Origin: Adiantum capillus-veneris
Lineage: Eukaryota; Streptophyta; Polypodiopsida; Polypodiales; Pteridaceae
Direction of reading: 5' to 3'
Length of the DNA: 64,000 nt
NCBI GenBank assembly: GCA_014529385.2
Contig: CM043971.1
Span: 54,471,209 to 54,535,208, forward strand
Shown here: positions 34,285-44,710 of the stretch, piece after piece
How the letters are laid out: every line of letters starts with the position of its first letter
Numbering within the stretch: position 1 is the first letter of the stretch
Notes under the pieces: model-generated
What the model saw: the letters and a program-made list of their open reading frames with translations, nothing else
What the model was told of the DNA's origin: nothing
The model's database searches: none
Made by a program: the position numbers and the translations under genes

Positions 34285-35778
34285 TCAGTCTTCTGATGAA
34301 GGTGCATCAACTTCACCCCTAAACTTTAGAAACTTCTGCTTATTGTAGCCTATCATTTGTCTCTTGAGGTCCCCAGAGTGGGCAAGCACATAGGATGCCA
34401 TTGTTGCAAAATAACCAGCTCTAGAACTAGTAAGGCCAGGGAAGAATCCAAAAATTCTGATGGCTTCCTCCTTTTCCACCAATATTAACTTCTCTTACCC
34501 TGGAGGAAGTTGATATGAACCAACAACCTTTGCAAATGCTTTAATTGCAAGCATTGGCAGCAATGGTTCTCTTGTAAACTTGTTATGGAATATAATGACA
34601 GTCTCTTTGTTGAGCTTCCCAATAAAGTGTCCCAAGATTTGGTTCCTTCCTAAATTTAAGGGTCTGGAACCCTTCCCCCTGCCAAGGAATTTGTCTGTGT
34701 CCAGTATTTCAATCTGCAAAAATATGTCTTGGTTAATTGTTCAACACATTAATTAGACAAAGCAAAATGGTCATAAACATACCTTAGGAGACTCATCCTC
34801 CTCAAACAAGGCAGGTTCCCATGTATCAATGGATCTAGTTGGCCTTAATTCAAAATCTCTGGTCTTTTCCTCTCCCATATGCTCTATTTTAAGCCTTTTC
34901 TGGATCTCATTGAACTCCTCTTCAGAAGGTACACCTTGTTGCTCATATCTCAGAACAATGTCCTGCACATGCTTTCCAACACTTGAGCTGTCAATAAAAT
35001 TTTCTGCCTCTGTGTCCAAGACTGCTAAGGGGCAAGGTGAGTAATCAATAAATCCTATGTCATTAGATCCCCACTTAGCCAAAACTGCCAAAGAATAATC
35101 TTCCCTTAGATCAAAAAGATGTTGAATGTCATTCAGCAAAAAATATTCCTTTTTGTTAACTTTGTATGTGGGAAATGTTGTTGTGCAATGCAAAGGATCA
35201 ACATCGTGTTCCTCAATGTCAACATTCTCCACTTTAGTGATGTTTTCTGCTTTAAATTTTGCAATGTCCAGCATCTCAGTGCTTTGTAGTTTCTCTTCCT
35301 CTTCATGGAACTCCATCTCTATCTCCTCTTCCTCCTGGTCCTTCTCAGCCTGAGAAATCTGCTTTGGAATCTCTTTGCCCTCAAGTGTTGGGAGTACATT
35401 GAAGAAAATGATAAGTCCAAGGTCATACTCTACCAACTGGCAATGCATATTACCATGAAATTTGCAAGGCTTTATGATCTTTTGCCAGTCTGGATGAAGG
35501 CTTGACCACTTCTTTGCAATACCTGTCCTTGACGAGCTACCTACTTTGCATATATCAACAAAATGAACAAGATTTTCAAGCCTGTGATCTCTGGTCAATG
35601 CTGTATATATCTCTTTCAAGTCACTAATTTGGGTGGAGAAGCCATCCACAAGTACTTGAAGATCAAAGGCTGCATTAAAAATCTCTTTAACACTTTGAAA
35701 TCTTGTAAGTTCATTAACTTTGTAAAGAAAAGACATCAGCCTGTCATCAGCGGTCTCTTGTATATCCTCTGTATCCAT
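34285..35778 (-). CDS. Acidic protein of unknown function carried by the transposon-like unit
   Basis: Exon 1 runs 35,778 to 34,783 and joins, in phase, exon 2 starting at 34,713 (donor AAG|GTATGT, acceptor TTTGCAG). I chose the ATG at 35,778 (MDTEDIQ). The frame gives about 400 residues to a stop at 34,495 and, after that stop, continues open to 34,285, so either a short C-terminus or one late stop. The N-terminal 130 residues are helical-looking and end in CKFHGNMHCQLVEY, a Cys/His-rich knot. A Glu-rich stretch of about 25 residues follows, then a second folded-looking region with FLLNDIQHLFDLRED, and after the splice LGHFIGKLNKETVIIFHNKF. I recognise no family. It is head-to-head with the H3-Ulp1 gene. 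Confidence 0.6.
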
Positions 35779-36790
35779 TATGACAATCCACAAATGTCTG
35801 AGAAAGAGAAAAGAGAAGTTTATCAAGACATTAAGAAATAGACATGACATGGTGTGTAAATTTCTTCTATGACTAAAATATATAAATAAACCACCCTTCC
35901 TTCATAATGGAAAAAACTAATAATGGTTTATAAACAAGTATGCAAGTTGTAAATCTAAGCAAGAAAGAAAGAATTACATCAAATTGTGTCACTTGCTAAG
36001 TTTGTCACTTGCTACGCGAGCTGTGAGGGTTAGGAGAAAGTCGGCACTCACTAAATTCGCGCACGGCGTGACACTTGGTACACGAAATCCACGTGCTAGG
36101 AAGAGGTCGACAGCTTCAGAAATTGCGCACGGGGAGGGTTGGAAGCTTTAGAGTCTAAGCCTTGTGAAGAACAATAAGCGGAAAAGCGGGTTGGGTAGGT
36201 TGTTTTTATGGCCAAAAACGCCGCCTCGGGGGGTGTGCAAAGTGGTTTCCGCCTCGAAGTGTGTGCCCAACGGCTAGTATGCACCTAGGGAGGAGCGGTG
36301 CGCCTAGGGACTTGTGCATAGCGCCCTATACAAGCCCAAGAAGCTCCTCAAAACCCAAATCAAGCGCATTTTGAAGGAGGTTTTACCCGGTTCTTCCGCT
36401 TCTACAACCCGATTCTTCCAGCGCTTTGATCAACCGTCACCCCCTGTGCGATCTGCGTGAGTGTGAAGACATTGCTTCCTTCATCATTTTGCGTACAGGG
36501 TGTCACATGAAATGTGTGCCACTAAGTCCACCAGGAGGAGTTTACCATGTGTTTGTATGCATGTGTTTGTATGCCTATCGCTTGTCACTTCGTGCGCGAG
36601 CCGCTTGGACGTTGAAAGCTTCCAGTGCTATTGTTATCGCGCACGGGGTGTCACCAACCATTGCCAACATGGCCAGAGGCTTTTCTATGTTCTTTGTGAA
36701 AGTAATGGTAAAAATTATATATACATCTTTTACTTTTTTTGCTAATGTTTTTTGTTTGTTGTGCAGCAATCATTCCTATTCCTTTTGAAG
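35779..36790. promoter_or_regulatory. Divergent promoter region between acidic gene and H3-Ulp1 gene
   Basis: About 1 kb, more GC-rich than its neighbours in the middle. It has repeated copies of a GCGCACGGGGTGTCAC word: 36,059-36,074 (GCGCACGGCGTGACAC), 36,125-36,137 (shorter), 36,491-36,506 (GCGTACAGGGTGTCAC) and 36,639-36,654 (exact). A related CGCGAGC word follows GTCACTT at about 36,005 and 36,585. A TTGTGCAG splice acceptor at 36,766 suggests a 5'-UTR intron for the H3 gene. The repeats could be promoter elements or transposase sites. Confidence 0.6.
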
Positions 36791-38713
36791 ATGGCAAGGA
36801 CCAAGAAGACTGCAAGGAAGGTTGATGAGCCTCTATCCAAAGATGAAGAAGAAGTTCCTCATCCTAGCAAAGCTTCAGCTGGTACTTTACCAAACCAACC
36901 ATCCACTTCCAAAGTTCTTGGCAAACCAACCTCTGCTGGCACAAAGAAGAGCACATCTCAGAGGAAGGATTCTTCTCTACCTGACCCTAAACCAAGCAAA
37001 AGGAAAGCTACACATCAGAGGAAAGCTTCCAAGCCTCTGCAGCTTAAGCCTCTCCTTACAAAGAGAAAGTTCAAGCAGGGGGTCAAATCTCTAAGAGAGA
37101 TAAGGAAGGCCACAAAGGCCATCAATCTTGCAATTCCCAAACTGCCCTTCCAGAGACTGTGCAGACAAGTTGTAGAGGAGTACAAGATTGACATGAGGTG
37201 GACTAGAACTGCATTGGCATGTATCCAGGAGGCTTCTGAGGACTTTATGATTGAGCTTTTCCAAGATTCCTATATCTGTGCAGCTCATGCCCATAGGGTT
37301 ACTTTGATGGACAAAGACATGATCACTCTCAGGAGGCTGAGATACAGGTTTTCAAAAATGTTGGAGCCTGTCCCTATGCATGATATTAAGGCATTCAATA
37401 TTCTCAACATTCCTCCTTGGAGGAAGCCCAAGGAGCCTGAAGTAGGAGTTGTTGATATTACTGAAGAAGAGGAAAAGGAAAGGAAAAAGAGAGCCAAGGC
37501 AGACAAGGAAATTGCAGACAGAAAGGAGCTTGACCTGTTGGAACCTCAGCTAGTGCCCCTCTTGAGGAGTGTCAATCCTACTGGTTTTGTTGTCACTCTA
37601 TTCAGTGAGGAGGATCCTAGGGAGGATTACAATTCACTTGACTCTGAGACCTTGGAAATTCTCAAGGACTGGACCAATGGGATCAATTCTCCACTCCTTA
37701 TCACATGCCTCAGGTTGTTTTTGTTTTCCTCTGTATTTTTGTTTATAGCAAGAACTCTTTATATAACAATATCTTGTACCAGGTTAATGATGCATACATA
37801 TGAGCCAGACCTTCAACAAAAGGTGGAATTTTTAGACCCTTCTATCTCCCACTTTCTCAGAACAGAGACAAACATTAGAGAGCTCACAAAGTGGTTGACT
37901 CATGTGGACTTGGAAATCTGTGAAATTTTCTTGATTCCTTATCATGAGAGGTAAGTTTCCTACCTACACCTTGTGAAGAGAATTTGCTAATTCATGTTAG
38001 AAGGCTAACTGAGGCTTGTTTTTATAGCTCACATTGGAGTTTAATTGCAATTGATATTGTGAAAAGAAAATGCTACTTTGTCAATTCTCTTGCTGGAGTA
38101 CATGGTCAAGCAAAATTGTAAGTATAGTAGCAGACACATTTTGTAAACCACAAGCACATACTTTTAGTAAAGCAGAACCTCATTTATAAAGAATTTTGGA
38201 CAGTGCTGCTACAAGATTTATAGAGACACTGGAGAATTGTCCACCCATGCCAAAGATGCTAAATGAAATCCAATTTTCAGTTGTGAAGGTTGGAATTCTT
38301 TATGCTTTGTTCACTCAATGGATTATCCTCAAAGATTTTTTCCCATAAATACATGTAATGAATTGCAGGTTCCAATCCAGCCTGAAAGCCATTCATGTGG
38401 ATGGAGGGTAGTGACAAATGCCAAGCTCCTCTTGGACTTCATATACTGCAATGACAATCAGGATATAGAAGTATAGCATATTTCATATTTGCCAGCTGTA
38501 TTTTTTCTCATTTTATTGTTCCTAAAACTTGCTTTCTATTGCCTTGTATAGATCAACAGAGAGTGCTATAGTGAGAACCATGTATGGTTGACAAGAGCAA
38601 GGATTATCAAGTATATGATTGAAGCAAATGGACAACTGCAAGAGGTATTTAAAGATGATGATGTTGAAGAGAAGGGGAAAGCAAAGCTGGAAAAGGCAAG
38701 TGAAGAGGAATAA
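36791..38713 (+). CDS. Histone H3 - Ulp1-type cysteine protease fusion
   Basis: Six exons: 36,791-37,713, 37,783-37,950, 38,028-38,117, 38,204-38,288, 38,369-38,470 and 38,552-38,713. All junctions are GT-AG and in phase, giving 509 residues. Residues 1-10 read MARTKKTARK, close to the H3 tail. Residues 11-95 are a Lys/Ser/Pro-rich spacer. Residues 97-188 are a full H3 histone fold (LREIRK, KLPFQRL, QEASEDF, CAAHAHRVTLM), about 41 of 85 core positions identical to canonical H3 by eye. A charged linker (about 222-250) leads to a C48 protease domain with His366 (HWSL), Asn383, Gln426 and Cys432 (SHSCGW), the same spacing as yeast Ulp1 His514/Asp531/Gln574/Cys580. Asn replaces the usual Asp. I infer that it enters or binds nucleosomes and cleaves SUMO-like conjugates there. 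Confidence 0.9.
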
Positions 38714-38966
38714 GAGAGTGGTGAGCAGGAAAAGGCAAGTGAAGAGGAAGAAGAGAGTGGTGAGCAGGAAAAGGCAAGTGAAGAGATGGATGATAACAGA
38801 AAGAGGAAGCAGCCTTCAAGCCCTCCTGCCAAAGAGCCCTTTTCAAAAAGAAAATCTCCCAGGACAAAAGAGCCCACTTCAAAAATAAAATCTCCTGCAA
38901 AAGCACCAACCCCATTAAGGAAGTCCTCTAGGGACAGGAAAACTCCTAGCAGAAAACTATTCTAGC
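38690..38966 (+). other. Tail of the H3-Ulp1 gene: acidic tandem repeats and a basic SP-rich end
   Basis: About 2.5 copies of a 45-bp unit coding for EKASEEEEESGEQ-type repeats, then a basic, SPxK-rich stretch ending at TAG 38,966. The TAA at 38,711-38,713 falls in the first repeat unit, where the other copy has GAA, so the frame stays open to 38,966 after a single stop. Basic SPxK-rich tails are known from linker-histone-like proteins. Confidence 0.6.
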
Positions 38967-39282
38967 TTATTGTAGCCCACTTGTATCAAGCTTCCCAGTT
39001 CTCTATTGTATCCAATTGTCTATTCTATAGCCCACTTGTAACCAATTGGCCCTTGTATGGACCCTTGTATGTAAGTGCAAATATTTGAAATTGAATACAT
39101 TTTGATCACCTTGTTTTAAGACTCTGTTACAAAATCAAATCATTGGATGTTTGGAAAAGTTGCATTTCAATAACAAAATAAAGATCCTTTTAGATCCTTG
39201 CAGGTCATGTGATACAAAATAAGATCCTACAAAATTGCATTGAAGGATGTGTTACAAAATTGCCTTGAAGGATGTTTAAGGC
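38967..39282. other. Spacer between convergent H3-Ulp1 and BAH-like genes
   Basis: About 300 bp with repeated TTGTAT- and GATCCT-containing words. Probably the 3' UTRs of both genes. No other feature seen. Confidence 0.4.
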
Positions 39283-39365
39283 ACCAAATGTACAATTCCA
39301 TCCAAGATGTCCTTGCACTGTAGCCTCTTTTCATTCCTTTTTGATACCTACAAAAATAGTCCAAG

Positions 39366-40577
39366 TTAAATAAAGAACCAATAAGAGAACAAGAGACTTT
39401 TAGGCATAACAGTTACCTTTCCACCATTTATTTGAAAGCAGAATGTTGTGGGTAGTTCAATTTCATCATTTTGCACGTCCAATCTCAATTGCTGTAAGCT
39501 ACACATGCCTCTTATCTTTACAATTGACAGATGCTCATTGTTTACCCATATATCAATGTCTTCTATTGGAATGTCAATGAAGTCCTCCATGTCTTGATCA
39601 AGTGGAGTTAGCTGACCACCAACATAGTGCCATCTTTTGTAAAATGACATAATGAAGTTTTGTGTCCCTATCATGTATTTGCAAGCAATTGAGTCAGCTT
39701 GCACATTACAAGTGATTCCATTCACTATTTTGGTGTTCCAATCCGCATCCACAAATTGAAGTACATTTGCTGAGTCTAAAGTCTTCACTGAAAACATTGT
39801 TCTAGATTTTCTGACTTCAGCATTAGAGAAGAAGTCTACAAAAACTGTAATGGGCATGAATATAGAAATTCTACTCTGTTTGCTTGCTATGTTTGCTTTC
39901 AAACACTTTTGAATCTCACAAAACAGTTTGCACCTGTAGCCCTCACTTGTATTTGAGCTAGGGAGTGACCATTCTCCACTTTTGAAATCAGGCAAGTCTA
40001 GCTTGGTTGCGGCTCCAAGTTCTCCAGTCCTTCTAGGTGGAACATAATAATGGTCAAAGAAGAATATTCCATTCTCTGCCAGTGAACCCTTAGTCCTTCC
40101 CTTGTATATTTCTTCACCAATTGATCCATGACACACATCCAGAATATTTATAACACATTCTATTGGCTGCCATTCCATAATGTTTGAAGGATACAAATTT
40201 GTACAACAAATAACCTTATACAACATGCATTACAAATAAGGATTTAAGTTAAGAGACTTACAGTTTGGTCTATGTAATGGCAAAGCAGAACTCTCTGAGT
40301 CAATATGCAGATCTTTATGCATGTACACATGCTGCACCAGCACCTCTTTGATTGATTTTTTGTTGTCGCCAAAGCTGAAATCTTTAACAATACCCTTCCA
40401 TCCTGCCAAGAAAGAGTTTTTGGTGGAAGACTTTATTCTCTTGTTCTGTTGCATCAGTATCCACGTTCCTTTGTGTATAGTTATTGGAATCCATTGTCCA
40501 TTTTGATCAGTCGTGTTGTAAGTGACAATGGCTTCAATGGAAGTTCTTGGTCGTTTTGATCGTGATGAAGATTCCAT
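39366..40577 (-). CDS. BAH-like-domain protein carried by the transposon-like unit
   Basis: Reads from ATG 40,577 (strong CCATGG context) for 115 codons to a TAA at 40,230-40,232, then stays open in the same frame to 39,366, about 400 residues in all. Residues about 30-150 follow the BAH pattern: HKGTWILM, then WKGIVKDFSFGD, then VLVQHVYMHKDL, then LYKVICCTNLYP-WQPIECVI. After that come FFFDHYYVP and a C-terminal domain that I do not recognise (SFYKRWHYVGGQ, IDIWVNNEHL). BAH domains bind nucleosomes or methylated histone tails. The single stop may be a lesion. A donor-like AAAG|GTAACT near 39,412 and an acceptor near 39,325 suggest an alternative last exon. Its start is about 375 bp from the unit's right edge. 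Confidence 0.55.
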
Positions 40578-40953
40578 GGTGAAAAAAGAAATGAGCAGAG
40601 AAGTCTAGTCTGAGTTCAAGAGAAGAATAAGCAGAATGTGCAAAAAACGGTTCAAATCTGGAAAAGATCATGAGATAGAATCCAAACGTTGTTTTATGAT
40701 GGCGACGTGCAAAATGAAAACAATATAATATGAGAAGTACGTCTTTCTAAAAGCGACAGCTATTGAATGCCTTTGCACTTTTACTTGTTACATTGCTATT
40801 TACCAGCTCAAAGTTGCGGTAAAGATAGAATATTTGCTTTTTTTGTGAGTTTTAAAAAATAGAGGTTCCGTAACGGAAGCTCTTCAACCATTGGTTGAGA
40901 CCACTCTCTCTCTACACGCTAAAAGGCACAAATATGACCTCAAAATTCCCCTA
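40578..40953 (-). promoter_or_regulatory. Right end of the transposon-like unit and BAH-like gene promoter
   Basis: About 375 bp upstream of the BAH-like start, AT-rich, with a (TC)n stretch at about 40,903-40,912. Copia-C RNase H reading (TTGYVSLG) begins just right of about 40,953. No inverted copy of this end was found near 31.4 kb. Confidence 0.45.
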
Positions 40954-43643
40954 ATGAGACATAGCCAGTAGTGCTCCTTCGAGTATCTTTGTCACCTGCC
41001 ATATCTGCATCAGCATACCCTTCTAGAAAAATATCAGTTCCTCCAAAATACAAATCATTTGTTGTTGTCCCTTTTAGATACCTAAGTATCCACTTCACAG
41101 CTTGCCAATGCTCTTTACCTGGGTTGTCCATGAACCTACTCACAACTCCCACTGCATGTGCAATGTCTGGCCTTGTCCAGACCATAGCATACATTAGAGA
41201 ACCTACCGCTGCAGCATATGGAACTTTAGACATATAGGCTATCTCCTCTTGTGTCTTTGGACACATATCCTTCGTTAGTTTAAAGTGACCAGACAAAGGT
41301 GTAGAAACTAGTTTTTCATTTTTCATTGCAAACCTTTCTAGTACCTTCTTGATGTAATCTTCTTGAGATAGCTTTATTGTCTTCTTCGTCCTGTCCCTTG
41401 ATATTTTCATACCAAGTATCCTCTTTGCAGCACCTAAATCTTTCATTGAAAAAGATTTAGACAGCTCCTCTTTTAGGTCTTTGATGTCCTGCATGTTAGC
41501 ACTTGCAATCAACATGTCATCAACATACAACATTAGGATGATGAATTTCCCATCTCCCAAATTCTTCGTGTAGACGCAGTGATCCGAGTTGCATCTTGTG
41601 AATCCATGATCCAACATCCATCGATCAAACTTCAAGTACCATTGTCTTGATGCTTGCTTTAAACCATACAAGCTCTTCTTTAATCTGCAAACCATTTTCT
41701 CCTTACCTTTTACTTCATACCCCTTTGGTTGAAGCATGTAGATTTCCTCCTCTAAGTCACCGTGAGGGAATGCCGTATTTACATCCATTTGCTCAAGATT
41801 TAGATCATGAGTAGCCATAAGGCTTAAGACAAGCCTAATTCAGTTCATTTTTACAACAGGAGAAAATATTTCATTGAAGTCAATACCTTTCTTTTGAGAA
41901 AACCCTTTTACCACAAGCCTAGACTTGTACCTTTTCTTCCCACATTCTTCTTCCTTCACCTTGTACACCCATTTGTTTTGAAGTGCCCACTTACCTTTAG
42001 GAAACTCAACCAACTCCCATGTTTGGTTGCGATGTAGTGAGTCCATCTCCACTTGCATGCTCTTCGTCCATTCTTCTTTGGATTCATGTTGCATAGCTTC
42101 TTCGTATGATTCCGGCTCTCCAGAATCTGAGATCAAGAGATGGTTGAAGAAAGGAACAAACCTTTCCGGAGGTCTACTTGCTCTTGTAGATCTTCGGGGA
42201 ATAGGTTGAGGCTCCTCATTTGGTTGACGTTGTTGCACATTGTCACCGTTTGCAGTCCTTGAGTCTTCACCGTCCTCAAGCTCCATGTACTCATCACCTG
42301 TTTCTTTTGTTTGTTTTCTTTCCAAGTAATCTTTGTACATATTTTGTTCGTTAAAAATTACATCCCTACTCCTTAAGATTTTACTATCTTCAAGATTCCA
42401 TAGGCGATACCCAAAGTCACCTTCTCCATAGCCAATGAAGAAACACTTTTTGGACTTTGCATCTAGCTTTGATCTTAGGCTTCTATCTATGTGCATGAAA
42501 GCCTCACACCCAATACTTTGAGAAATGCATAATTCACCGGTTTACCTGTCCATGCCTCTTCTGGAACTCCCTCATCCAATGCCGTTGAGGGTGACCGATT
42601 AATTAAGTACACAGACGTACTTACAGCTTCCGCCCAAAGCTCAAGCGGTAGGCCTGCATGTAGCCGCATGCTTCGTGCTCGCTCCATGATTGTCCTGTTC
42701 ATCCTTTCCGAAATTCCATTTTGTTGAGGTGTCCTTGGGGTTGTACTTTGCCTCCAAATTCCATTGCTAGCACAAAAGCTTTCAAAAGCTTGGCTGCAAT
42801 ATTCGCCTCCATTGTCGGATCTGAGGCATTTAACCTTGGTACTTGTTTCATTCTCCACAAAGGCTTTCCACCTTTGAAATATGGAAAATACATCGAATTT
42901 ATTCTTCATGACATAAACCCATGTTTTTCTAGTCGCATCGTCTATGAATGTTACATAGTACAATGAGCCACCAAGTGATGGTGTACTTGCAGGACCCCAA
43001 ACATCATAATGAACCAACTCAAGTTTTTTATTTTTTCTTTCATTTCCTGATTTTTGAAATTTTACCTCTTTTGTTTACCATAAACACAATCTTCACAGAA
43101 CTCTAAGTCCACTTCTTTCAAACCTGGTAGAAGCTTCTTTGTTTGAAGGATTTGAATTCTTTTGGCACTCATATGCCCAAGTCAGTAGTGCCACACCGCA
43201 CTGTCAACTTCTGTAGTTGTTGCACAAGCTGAAGGTTGCGTGCTAATAGTATACAAGTAAAGTGTACCGACCTTTTCTCCCTTGGCAACCACCAAAGATC
43301 CCTTTGAGATCTTCCACCGTTTGTTTCCGAATGCAATGTTGTGACCTTCATCGTCCAATTGTCCTGTAGAGATCAAATTTTTCCGAAGAGAAGGAACATG
43401 CCTAACATCTTTAAGCTTCCATTCATTTCCGTTAGCAGTTTTGACAGAAACTGTACCTTTGCCGACAATCTCACAAGCTTCATCATCTCCCAAGTATACA
43501 TACCCAAAATTACCTTTGGTGTAGTCTTGGAAATGTTTCTTGTGTGGTGTCACATGGAATGAAGCCCCAGAATCTATTATCCAAGAATTAGACACATTGT
43601 CTAATGAGAGAATTAGAGCATCTTGCTCTACTTTACCTGCCAC
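40954..43643 (-). pseudogene. Copia-C pol
   Basis: Protease WIIDSGASFHV near 43,580; integrase FIDDATRKTWVYV and PRTPQQNGISERMNRT near 42,950 and 42,720; RT with QMDVNTAFPHGDLEEEIYM near 41,780, YVDDMLIA near 41,520 and the TRPDIAHAVGVVSRFM block near 41,150; RNase H start GYADADMAGDKDTRRS at about 41,010. The domains are well preserved, which fits recent insertion. Confidence 0.9.
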
Positions 43644-43703
43644 ATTGGCCTCCGATGTTGGCTTGTTGTCTTGAGACTCAGTCTCCTTCTTCTTCTTGGA
43701 CCA

Positions 43704-44453
43704 TCAATCCTTCTTGACATGGCCCTTCTTGCCGCAGTTCCAACATTCAAGAACTGACTTTGTGCGTGACTTGCTCTGCCTTGAGCGATCAGGACCCTTT
43801 TGGCTTTTGAACCTCTCCTTACGCCTTCCTCTTGTTTCCACTGATAGTGCAGTACTTGTTGATTCTCCTGTGCTTCTCCTTCGTATTTCCTCGCTTAGGA
43901 GAACACCCACAACATCATCAAACTTAAGAGTATTTGTACCAGAGATAGAATTACTTACAGCCATCACAAGGCTGTCCCAACTATCCGGTAGAGATGATAG
44001 TATAAGGAGAGCTCGCACTTCGTCATTGAAATTTATTTTCACCGATCAAAGTTGACTTATGTTTGTGTTAAAGTCATTTAGGTGTTCTGCAACTGAACCA
44101 TTCTCTGCCATCTTTAGATTGAACAAGCGCTTCATAAGAAATACCTTATTGGATGCCGATGGTTTCTCGTAGAAGTCGTCAAGTGACTTCATCAAGTCCT
44201 CCGTGGTCTTCATCTCCAAAACATTGAAGGCTACCGTTGATGCCAAGCTTAATCGGATTTTTCCTAGTGCCTTTCGATCAAGGACAATCCATGCTTCATC
44301 TCCCATCGTTGCGGGCTTCTTTGCAAGACCGCCTAGTGGCAAATAGAGGTCCTTCTGGTAGAGATAGTCTTCAATCTGCATCTTCCAGTGTTGGTAGTTT
44401 TTGCCGTTGAACTTCTCAATCTTGAGCTTCCCTTCCTCCGCCATAACTCCCAC
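43704..44453 (-). pseudogene. Copia-C gag
   Basis: Starts near 44,453 (EEGKLKIEKFNGKNYQHWK) and shows the UBN2 blocks YEKPSASNKVFLMKRLFNL and LPDSWDSLVMAVSN, with a CWNCGKKGHVKKD zinc knuckle near 43,730. Copia gag packages the RNA. Two frames are visible in the region. Confidence 0.88.
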
Positions 44454-44500
44454 TCAATTCAAGGAATCCTTTCCTTGAGATAATTTAGCTACGAGCAAAC

Positions 44501-44515
44501 CTTGCTCTGATACCA
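44501..44515 (-). other. Primer binding site of Copia-C (initiator Met tRNA)
   Basis: The minus strand reads TGGTATCAGAGCAAG next to the LTR, the usual Copia Met-tRNA site. Confidence 0.9.
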
Positions 44516-44517
44516 GT

Positions 44518-44661
44518 TGTTAGGAAATAAGACGTAGCTAAATAGATAATTGAGTAGATTACTTAATGGAGAGAGACAGATAATTGAAATAAGACGTAGC
44601 TAAATAGATAATTGAGTAGATTACTTAATGGAGAGACAGATTTACATACACGAGATTATAG

Positions 44662-44710
<49 letters not shown>

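Larger units (their letters stand above)
31440..40953. mobile_element. Multi-gene DNA-transposon-like unit with transposase-like, H3-Ulp1, BAH-like and acidic genes
   Basis: About 9.5 kb lying between Gypsy-B RT sequence (left) and Copia-C RNase H sequence (right). It therefore entered after both and is mobile DNA, not a resident locus. It holds four intron-bearing or long genes on alternating strands with tiny spacers: transposase-like (+), acidic (-), H3-Ulp1 (+), BAH-like (-). The right edge is near 40,953, where Copia reading resumes; the left edge is between 31,410 and 31,520. I could not find matching inverted ends or a target duplication, so the left end may be missing. Assignment as a DNA transposon rests on the transposase-like gene and the context. 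Confidence 0.65.

Noticed and set aside
34285-35778. Acidic gene as a zinc deaminase on the strength of HCQLVEY
   Set aside because: The catalytic Glu of an H[CA]E motif is Gln here and no second PCxxC motif is convincing.
36791-37360. H3 domain taken as a centromeric H3 (CENH3)
   Set aside because: Loop 1 has canonical H3 length and KLPFQRL is kept; CENH3 normally has a longer loop 1. Only a few residues (RW, EDF, TLM) are CENH3-like.
39283-40577. A short intron at the GTAAGT near 40,254 removing the stop in the BAH-like gene
   Set aside because: The nearest downstream AG gives a 47-bp intron that changes the frame and loses the protein pattern.
31440-40953. Polinton/Maverick or giant-virus origin of the four-gene unit
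   Set aside because: No PolB, packaging ATPase, capsid genes or retroviral-type integrase; genes have plant-type introns and the protease matches cellular Ulp1 spacing.
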